Of a stretch of 6,486 nucleotides of DNA, positions 1 to 4,550 are shown in pieces. The stretch lies in contig JALHTS010000067.1 in NCBI GenBank assembly GCA_022865965.1, positions 1 to 6,486 on the forward strand. Direction: 5' to 3'. How positions within the stretch are numbered: position 1 is the first letter of the stretch; the number at the start of each line of letters is the position of its first letter. Source of the stretch: Ignavibacteriaceae bacterium (lineage in GTDB: Bacteria > Bacteroidota > Ignavibacteria > Ignavibacteriales > Ignavibacteriaceae). Made by a program: the position numbers and the translations under genes. The notes beneath the pieces were generated by a model. It had not been told where the DNA came from and ran no database searches. It saw nothing but the letters and a program-made list of their open reading frames with translations.

Positions 1-30
1 ATAATGGAGTTGATTAAGGAAAGGTTTTAG
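1..30 (+). CDS. Possible C-terminal end of an upstream gene (partial)
   Basis: Frame 1 reads IMELIKERF and then stops at TAG (28-30); the other two forward frames stop at once (2-4 and 15-17). This could be the tail of a gene that begins before the window, ending 25 nt before the next start codon. Nine residues are too few to recognise a family, and an open stretch this short is easily due to chance. No function is proposed. Confidence 0.25.
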   Translation: MMELIKERF

Positions 31-55
31 AATTGTCGAAGTTCAAGATATTTTA

Positions 56-658
56 ATGACAACTGTAACTGCAAAATGGATTAGATTCGATGAGCAAACA
101 AATGCATTAGACTATCTTGAAAAGAGTTTCTCATTCCTACAAACTGTTGAACAAAATCCTCAAAATTGGAAATGGGTTATAATCACGCTTCATAGTGCTC
201 TATATGGTTTTGCAATTTCTGCTTGTAAAGGAACAAACTATGAGAGCGTAGTTACAAAGACAAAAAGAGGTCATGAAAGATTAATCGATTTTGACGAAGC
301 ATTACGAAGAAGTCAAGACCCTACTTGGATGCGTGTGAATATAAATTATAGAGTATTTGAACTATCTCTTTCACAAAAGGAATCAATTAGAAAACTTCAT
401 AAAGTGTTCAGAAATAATTTTGAGCATTTTACTCCAACATCTTGGTCAATTGAGATTCATGGCATGCCAATGATTATTCTTGACTGTTTTGAAGTCATCA
501 GACTTCTTATTATTTATTCTGATGTTAGTTGGCGTTTACGAGGTACAAAAATTAAAAAAGCTAAATCAATTATATTTCAGGCAAAAAAGCTTATTCAGCA
601 TTCCACACTATACAAAGAAACAGTACTTATTAACACCCCTTCAAATACAACCAAATAG
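56..658 (+). CDS. HEPN-like hypothetical protein, 200 aa
   Basis: I do not recognise a named family, but the protein resembles uncharacterised all-helical proteins of the HEPN kind. Visible features are a helical N-terminal half with a conserved-looking block (about residues 38-60, WKWVIITLHSALYGF) and, near residues 119-133, the stretch FRNNFEHFTPTSWSIE. This contains R119-N-N-F-E-H124, a match to the R-x4-6-H signature that forms the RNase active site in many HEPN toxins and defence nucleases. A hydrophobic helix follows (about 139-155), then a basic tail. There is no signal peptide or clear membrane anchor, so it is probably cytoplasmic. The ATG at 56 is used because the frame is open from there and the conserved region lies well inside; no strong ribosome binding site precedes it. 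It is 61 nt upstream of the abiEi start on the same strand, which suggests a role in the same defence or toxin-antitoxin cluster. HEPN membership and RNase activity are inferences; a non-catalytic HEPN-like protein is possible. Confidence 0.7.
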   Translation: MTTVTAKWIRFDEQTNALDYLEKSFSFLQTVEQNPQNWKWVIITLHSALYGFAISACKGTNYESVVTKTKRGHERLIDFDEALRRSQDPTWMRVNINYRVFELSLSQKESIRKLHKVFRNNFEHFTPTSWSIEIHGMPMIILDCFEVIRLLIIYSDVSWRLRGTKIKKAKSIIFQAKKLIQHSTLYKETVLINTPSNTTK

Positions 659-692
659 TTGGTTCGATTTCAAGGTAGATTTGTTATATTTA
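659..692 (+). promoter_or_regulatory. Predicted promoter of the abiE operon (Bacteroidota-type)
   Basis: TATATTTA at 685-692 matches the Bacteroidota -7 consensus TAnnTTTG except for the last base. A TTG at 659-661 lies 23 nt upstream, at the far end of the accepted spacing for the -33 element. Transcription would begin near 699, leaving a short leader before the ATG at 720. The element sits between and partly under the inverted-repeat arms, so repressor binding would block it. The prediction depends on the organism using Bacteroidota-like sigma factors. Confidence 0.4.
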
Positions 693-700
693 CCTTGTAA
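668..700 (+). promoter_or_regulatory. Putative AbiEi operator: inverted repeat in the abiE promoter
   Basis: Two arms, TTTCAAGGTA (668-677) and TACCTTGTAA (691-700), are inverted copies matching at 9 of 10 positions, including a perfect 7-bp core (CAAGGTA/TACCTTG). The core centres are 20 bp apart, close to two helical turns, so both half-sites face the same side of the helix, as expected for a dimeric or cooperative repressor. The site lies 19 nt before the abiEi start and overlaps the predicted -7 element. AbiEi antitoxins are known to bind inverted repeats in their own promoter and repress it, so this is the natural candidate operator. A rho-independent terminator for the preceding gene is less likely, because the loop is 13 nt, the stem is poor in GC and no T-tract follows. 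A similar single half-site (TTCAAGATA, 42-50) precedes the HEPN-like gene but could be chance. Confidence 0.6.
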
Positions 701-707
701 AAGGACC

Positions 708-711
708 AGGA
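708..711 (+). promoter_or_regulatory. Ribosome binding site deciding the abiEi start
   Basis: AGGA at 708-711 lies 8 nt before the ATG at 720, a normal spacing. It supports this ATG over the much earlier in-frame ATG at 480, which lies inside the HEPN-like gene. A second AAGGA at 701-705 is too distant to be the better candidate. Confidence 0.4.
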
Positions 712-719
712 CTTGTGAA

Positions 720-1316
720 ATGAATGAAATAATAAAAATATTTAAGAAAAATAAAGGTTATGCTCGTATGATTGAGCTAAAAAACGCTCAAATTCATACA
801 AGAAGGATTGCACTGGCTGTAGAAAGTGGAATTATTGAAAAAATAAAACCGGGACTATACAAGCTTGTAAATTATCCGCATGATGAACATGAAAGTTTTG
901 TAGAAGTTTGCCATGCTAATAAAAAAGCAGTTATTTGCATGCTTTCAGCAGCAAGTTATTATGAGCTAACAACATTCAATCCTACAGAAATTTATGTTGC
1001 AGTTCCAAATAACACAGATAAATTTGTACTTAACTATCCACCGATAAAAGTTTATTACTTTGCAGATAGTTATTATTCGCCAGGGATTGAAACCCTTAAA
1101 ACAAAAAGTGGAACTGTAAAAATCTATAACAAAGAAAAAACGATTGGTGATCTGTTCAGATATATAAATAAGATAGGCGAAGACATTGCTGTTGAATCTC
1201 TAAAGACTTACCTGAATAATCGTAAAGAAAGAAACATTCCAAAACTTCTTGAGTATTCAGAAATTTGTGGAGTAAAAAAGAAGATTGAACCGATGATAAA
1301 AGCAATTCTTTCATGA
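720..1316 (+). CDS. abiEi: AbiEi-type antitoxin / transcriptional repressor (type IV toxin-antitoxin)
   Basis: This is the antitoxin half of an AbiE system. In known examples it neutralises the AbiEii toxin without a stable protein complex (type IV) and represses its own operon. Residues 1-50 form a winged helix-turn-helix: a helix around 12-22 (KGYARMIEL), a recognition-helix region around 24-37 and a wing ending in GIIEKIKPGLYKL (37-49), the usual ending of this domain. Residues 60-85 (VCHANKKAVICMLSAASYYELTT) match the start of the antitoxin domain, and TIGDLFRYINKIGEDIAVESLKTYL (141-165) is the characteristic C-terminal signature, usually seen as a 'DCFRYRNKIGLDVALEALK'-like block. The protein is 198 aa from this start. 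The frame is open back to 480, but that extension would run 179 nt into the preceding gene and adds nothing family-like. The stop overlaps the toxin start by 4 nt (ATGA), implying translational coupling. The family assignment is strong; antitoxin activity is inferred. Confidence 0.88.
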   Translation: MNEIIKIFKKNKGYARMIELKNAQIHTRRIALAVESGIIEKIKPGLYKLVNYPHDEHESFVEVCHANKKAVICMLSAASYYELTTFNPTEIYVAVPNNTDKFVLNYPPIKVYYFADSYYSPGIETLKTKSGTVKIYNKEKTIGDLFRYINKIGEDIAVESLKTYLNNRKERNIPKLLEYSEICGVKKKIEPMIKAILS

Positions 1317-2215
1317 AAGAGAACAAAGAAATAAAAAATATAGCTGCCTCTGTTAAAGAAAGATTAAAGAATATATCTATTAAAACAGGAAAAGAATACC
1401 AAAGTGTAATCAGACAGTTTATACAAGAACGATTTCTATATCGTCTATCTGAATCATTATATTCAAACAATCTTATCCTTAAAGGTGCATTACTTTTTAT
1501 TGCTCATGATATTAGTAGAAATCGACCAACACGGGATATTGATTTTCTAGGATCTTCAATATCGAATGAGATCAAGGATATAATAGAAGTTATTAAAGAA
1601 ATTATTGATTCTAATTATGAAGATGGAATTAGATTTGATTCAGGAAGGGTTGAAGCTGAAAACATTTTTGAAGATGGAGATTATAAAGGAGTAAGAATCA
1701 AGTTTTATGCTTATCTGGAAAATTCGAGAGAGAGAGTTCAACTTGATATTGGCTTTGGTGATAAAATAACTGCTGGTCCAGTAGAGATAGAATTTCCAAC
1801 TCTACTAGATTTTCCTGCTCCAAAACTAAAAGTATATTCAATCGAAACAGCAATTGCTGAAAAGTTTGAAGCAATTGTTTCACTTCAACTACAAACCAGC
1901 AGGATGAAGGATTTTTATGATATTTTATTCTTTGCTGAACATTATAAATTTCAAAAAGATATACTAAGTAAAGCAATTCAAATAACTTTTAAAAATCGTT
2001 CAACCGATATAAAACAATATAAGAATATATTTGAAACTAAGTTTAAAGACGGTGAAAGATTTCAAAATCTGTGGAAAGCATTTCTTGAACGGAATAAATT
2101 AGACTTTAATAAAACATTTTCTGAAGTAGTTTCAGAAATCCATTCATTCATCGAACCTACTTTTGATTCTAAAACAAAGAATAATTGGAATCCCGATAAA
2201 TGGAAATGGGAATAA
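1313..2215 (+). CDS. abiEii: AbiEii/AbiGii-type nucleotidyltransferase toxin
   Basis: This is the toxin half of the AbiE pair, a DNA polymerase beta-like nucleotidyltransferase (NTase) of 300 aa. Family members cause reversible growth arrest; some transfer nucleotides to tRNA, and phage-exposed cells abort infection. Active-site elements are visible in order: LILKGALL (54-61, the glycine motif of the NTase fold), RPTRDIDFLG (71-80) with the metal-binding pair D75 and D77, RVQLDIGFGD (141-150) with the probable third carboxylate D145, YSIETAIAEKFEAIV (175-189) with K184, and RMKDFYDI (197-204) with K199, D200 and D203, matching the KxxDxxD-like motif IV region. All catalytic positions look intact. 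The C-terminus carries three tryptophans in its last nine residues (W292, W297, W299). The start overlaps the antitoxin stop and has no Shine-Dalgarno sequence of its own, so translation probably depends on reinitiation. No signal peptide or membrane segment is seen. The family call is strong; the exact target is unknown. Confidence 0.9.
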   Translation: MKENKEIKNIAASVKERLKNISIKTGKEYQSVIRQFIQERFLYRLSESLYSNNLILKGALLFIAHDISRNRPTRDIDFLGSSISNEIKDIIEVIKEIIDSNYEDGIRFDSGRVEAENIFEDGDYKGVRIKFYAYLENSRERVQLDIGFGDKITAGPVEIEFPTLLDFPAPKLKVYSIETAIAEKFEAIVSLQLQTSRMKDFYDILFFAEHYKFQKDILSKAIQITFKNRSTDIKQYKNIFETKFKDGERFQNLWKAFLERNKLDFNKTFSEVVSEIHSFIEPTFDSKTKNNWNPDKWKWE

Positions 2216-2231
2216 TATTTATATTGGCAAT

Positions 2232-3374
2232 ATGAAAAAACGATCTTCCAAAAATAAGTCATCCTACAAACCAGATTGGACACCTGAAAACGCTGGTGAG
2301 GAGTTTGCTGTGCGTGTTGTAAGTGGAGTAAAAAATTCAGGCCTGCCTGCCGGCAAGGCAGGTTCAAGTAAAAAGGAAACGGATTTGAAACGTAAACAAA
2401 TTTCTGTTGATGATTATGTGGATGGTGTGTTGAAATTTGATAGAAATATTCTTGCACAAGCAATAACTTTAATTGAAAGCAATAATCCAACTCATCACAA
2501 TACTGCACAGGAAGTTCTAAAGAAATTACTTCCTCATTCAGGTAAATCTTTAAGAATTGGAATAACAGGTGTCCCCGGTGCTGGAAAGAGCACTTTGATT
2601 GAATCACTTGGAATGTATCTTATAAAACAAGGACACAAAGTTGCAGTTCTAACTGTTGATCCCAGCAGTACTGTAACCAAAGGAAGTATTCTTGGTGATA
2701 AAACAAGAATGGAAAATCTTTCAAAGGAAAAAAATTGTTTTATCCGTCCTTCTCCTTCTGGCGGAACATTAGGCGGAGTTACAAGAAAAAGTCGTGAAAC
2801 AATTACAATCTGCGAAGCTGCTGGGTTTGATGTTATATTAATAGAAACTGTTGGTGTTGGACAGAGCGAGGTTACAGTTCGTTCAATGGTTGATTTCTTT
2901 TTGCTTGTACTAATTGCCGGTGGCGGAGATGAATTGCAGGGAATCAAACGCGGGATTATGGAGTTAACCGATGCAATCCTAATTAATAAAGCAGATGGAG
3001 ATAATGAGAAGAAAGCAAACATTACAAAATCTGATTATAGTAATGCGCTTCACTATCTTCAACCAGCAACAAAAGGATGGACAGCACAGGCTTTTACTGG
3101 TTCAGCGAAAACAGGAAAAGGAATTCCCGAACTTTGGGATGTGATTAAGGAATTTGAAAAGATAATAAAACTTTCAGGTGTATTTGAGCATCGTAGAAAA
3201 GACCAGACAATTGCCTGGGTTTTAAGAATGGTTGAAGATACTCTGCATGATAAATTTTATAATGATGAGAAGGTTCAAAAAGCAATTACAACAATAAAAA
3301 ATGAAATTGCTAAAGATAAGATTACACCGACACTTGCAGCAGAAAAATTGTTAACTATATTTAAAACGAAATAG
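2232..3374 (+). CDS. meaB: MeaB, G-protein chaperone of methylmalonyl-CoA mutase
   Basis: MeaB (ArgK/YgfD, relative of human MMAA) is a SIMIBI-class GTPase that gates cobalamin loading of adenosylcobalamin-dependent methylmalonyl-CoA mutase and protects it from inactivation. Motifs by residue are the Walker A loop GVPGAGKST (113-121), VDPSS (142-146), GSILGDKTRM (151-160), RPSPSGGTLGG (172-182), ETVGVGQSE (205-213, switch/Walker B region) and NKADGD (252-257, guanine specificity). The last 60 or so residues are the helical C-terminal extension used in dimerisation. At 380 aa it exceeds typical proteobacterial MeaB (about 330) through an N-terminal lead, PDWTPENAGEEFAVRV (14-29), that I associate with Bacteroidota-type members. 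The ATG at 2232 is chosen because the upstream TTG at 2163 would overlap abiEii and adds unrelated residues. A 7-residue stretch, LPAGKAG (38-44), is encoded by a palindromic repeat. The gene lies 16 nt after abiEii, so read-through transcription is likely; no mutase gene is visible in the window. Confidence 0.95.
   Translation: MKKRSSKNKSSYKPDWTPENAGEEFAVRVVSGVKNSGLPAGKAGSSKKETDLKRKQISVDDYVDGVLKFDRNILAQAITLIESNNPTHHNTAQEVLKKLLPHSGKSLRIGITGVPGAGKSTLIESLGMYLIKQGHKVAVLTVDPSSTVTKGSILGDKTRMENLSKEKNCFIRPSPSGGTLGGVTRKSRETITICEAAGFDVILIETVGVGQSEVTVRSMVDFFLLVLIAGGGDELQGIKRGIMELTDAILINKADGDNEKKANITKSDYSNALHYLQPATKGWTAQAFTGSAKTGKGIPELWDVIKEFEKIIKLSGVFEHRRKDQTIAWVLRMVEDTLHDKFYNDEKVQKAITTIKNEIAKDKITPTLAAEKLLTIFKTK
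2342..2362 (+). repeat. GC-rich imperfect palindrome inside meaB
   Basis: The element is made of arms CCTGCC (2342-2347) and GGCAGG (2357-2362) around the perfect palindrome TGCCGGCA (2348-2355), with one unpaired A at 2356. It is strikingly GC-rich (16 of 21 bases) in an AT-rich gene. Its length, 21 nt, equals seven codons, so it adds LPAGKAG without breaking the frame. From memory, closely similar CCTGCC/GGCAGG palindromes are dispersed in Bacteroidota-group and some other genomes, both between and inside genes. That recollection has not been checked here. Confidence 0.75.
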
Positions 3375-3559
3375 GCTGTATCATGAGTCCAAATTTCCTC
3401 ATCATTCCCCTAAAGCCTATCAGACTTCAAGAAGGTGGGATTCTAAAACTTAGTTAAAAATATTCTTTTTAACTCGATTCAACTTTCATCAAGTCTAAGA
3501 ATTCCAGAATATACAATCTAAATATCGTTGAGGGGCAATTAAAACAGAAATCAACTTTA
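3375..3559. other. Convergent intergenic region, no gene seen
   Basis: These 185 nt separate the ends of meaB (plus strand) and the EamA transporter gene (minus strand). I see no convincing open reading frame or RNA gene. It holds one AT-rich hairpin (listed separately) and is otherwise unremarkable AT-rich sequence. Confidence 0.6.
3452..3474. terminator. Candidate bidirectional terminator hairpin
   Basis: A perfect 9-bp stem, AGTTAAAAA (3452-3460) and TTTTTAACT (3466-3474), encloses a 5-nt loop (TATTC). It lies between two genes whose 3' ends face each other, and each strand reads a run of five T in the distal arm, so one element could serve both. Only two of the nine pairs are G-C, so the hairpin is weak and may be a chance product of AT-rich sequence. 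Confidence 0.35.
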
Positions 3560-4441
3560 TTATGTACTAACCAGTATAATTAATCCTGTTAATATAACAG
3601 CTGTAGCTATTACTCTTTTCAAAATATATTTTTCCTTAAAAAGTTTCCCGCCAATTATAATTGCCATCAGAACAGATAATCTTTTTACAGAAAGGACTAA
3701 TGCAACCGGGGCAAGTTTTACAGCTTCGATTTGTGTGTACCTATAGATAACAGTGAATATAGAGACTATAATAATTAATGAAATTATGTTTCTATTTAAA
3801 GATTGAAATGGCACTGTTAAATTTTTATTCCTTAAAAGAACTATTACCATAAATATGATTGCAAAGAATAATTGCTGATATGCCATAAAAGTATAGGGCG
3901 GCATCGCAAAATCTTTCAGCAAAATACGGTCAATCAGAGATGTAATTGTAAATAATATCAGAGCAAAAAAAACATATTTGTATTTATTAAACCTTAATAA
4001 GGATTTGAACGGATCAAAAATACTCTGATCATCTTTCCGCAATTCAAGAATGTAAGTTCCAATCAGCATTAAAGACAATCCTATCCATTCATTCAGAACA
4101 AGAGTATCCTGAATCAGTAATGATCCAAAAATTGCTACGAGGCCCGGTGATAGAGAAAGCAGTGGTAATGCCTCACTTATTTCAAGATTCTTTAATGATA
4201 ACATTACACAAAGAAAAGCACCCGCACTTAAAATTGTTTTCAAAAACAGAATAATAAGTGTGGTTGATGAACCTGCATCTAAAGGAGCATTAAAGAAAAA
4301 CGGAATTGAAAGAATAAGAGTAACAAGAGAAACCAGAAAAGAAAAATCAAGAGCGTTTAATGTAAATAGAGTTTTCTTTTCTGAAATTGCAGCTAACGCA
4401 GAAAATATTGCCGATATTAAAGCGAGATAAAACCAAATCAT
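3560..4441 (-). CDS. EamA/DMT-superfamily membrane transporter
   Basis: This is a 293-aa integral inner-membrane protein with about ten hydrophobic segments (approximately residues 2-20, 30-50, 60-82, 88-110, 117-134, 155-173, 182-203, 217-236, 241-263 and 273-292). It has the two-times-five layout of the EamA (DUF6) drug/metabolite transporter superfamily. The second half of each repeat looks typical, for example SEALPLLSLSPGLVAIFGSLLI (89-110) and VKLAPVALVLSVKRLSVLMAIIIGG (241-265), both followed by a short polar loop and a closing helix. Family members export amino acids, nucleotides or other small metabolites; the substrate cannot be read from the sequence. The start codon at 4441 gives a first helix beginning at residue 2, as expected. 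No clear Shine-Dalgarno sequence precedes it. It lies 109 nt downstream of the TonB-dependent receptor gene on the same strand and could share its transcript, though the intervening repeat-like block makes this uncertain. Confidence 0.85.
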   Translation of the reverse strand: MIWFYLALISAIFSALAAISEKKTLFTLNALDFSFLVSLVTLILSIPFFFNAPLDAGSSTTLIILFLKTILSAGAFLCVMLSLKNLEISEALPLLSLSPGLVAIFGSLLIQDTLVLNEWIGLSLMLIGTYILELRKDDQSIFDPFKSLLRFNKYKYVFFALILFTITSLIDRILLKDFAMPPYTFMAYQQLFFAIIFMVIVLLRNKNLTVPFQSLNRNIISLIIIVSIFTVIYRYTQIEAVKLAPVALVLSVKRLSVLMAIIIGGKLFKEKYILKRVIATAVILTGLIILVST

Positions 4442-4497
4442 TTGTTGCGTAAATTTTTCATTTAAGTTAAAGGAAAAAATAATTATTTCTAAAATAC

Positions 4498-4550
4498 ATC
4501 CCTGACCTTTGCGCTTTGTGCTCTGCTCCTTAGCCTCAGCCTCTCCCCTT
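4498..4550. repeat. Pyrimidine-rich block with degenerate short repeats
   Basis: Between the receptor and transporter genes the plus strand becomes strongly C/T-rich and less AT-rich than its surroundings. It contains the similar heptamers TTTGCGC (4508-4514), TTTGTGC (4515-4521) and TCTGCTC (4522-4528), followed by a tandem pair AGCCTC (4532-4537, 4538-4543). It begins next to the receptor stop codon. On the transcribed minus strand it reads as purine-rich RNA with no good hairpin. It may be a decayed copy of a dispersed intergenic repeat or simple-sequence drift; no function is assigned. Confidence 0.4.

Noticed and set aside
480..719. Possible N-terminal extension of abiEi from an ATG at 480
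   Set aside because: It would overlap the HEPN-like gene by 179 nt, run through the promoter/operator region and add residues unlike the antitoxin family; the ATG at 720 has a nearby AGGA and starts at the expected winged helix.
1156..1470. Antisense open frame across the abiEi/abiEii junction
   Set aside because: Low-complexity shadow of the two well-supported plus-strand genes, with no recognisable domain.
2220..2227. TATATTGG as a separate meaB promoter -7 element
   Set aside because: It ends only four bases before the meaB ATG, leaving no room for a leader, and no -33 element is placed properly.
2163..2231. Possible TTG start of meaB inside abiEii
   Set aside because: The added 23 residues are an out-of-frame reading of the toxin C-terminus and unlike MeaB; the ATG at 2232 leads directly into the conserved lead sequence.
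2062..3022. Antisense open frames opposite abiEii and meaB
   Set aside because: They mirror conserved coding sequence on the other strand; their composition is that of reverse-complement shadows.
3404..3539. Possible wide inverted repeat (ATTCCCCT near 3404 and AGGGGCAAT near 3531) suggesting a small mobile element
   Set aside because: Only about eight bases match and a gap is needed; inner sequence does not continue the pairing convincingly and no target duplication is seen.
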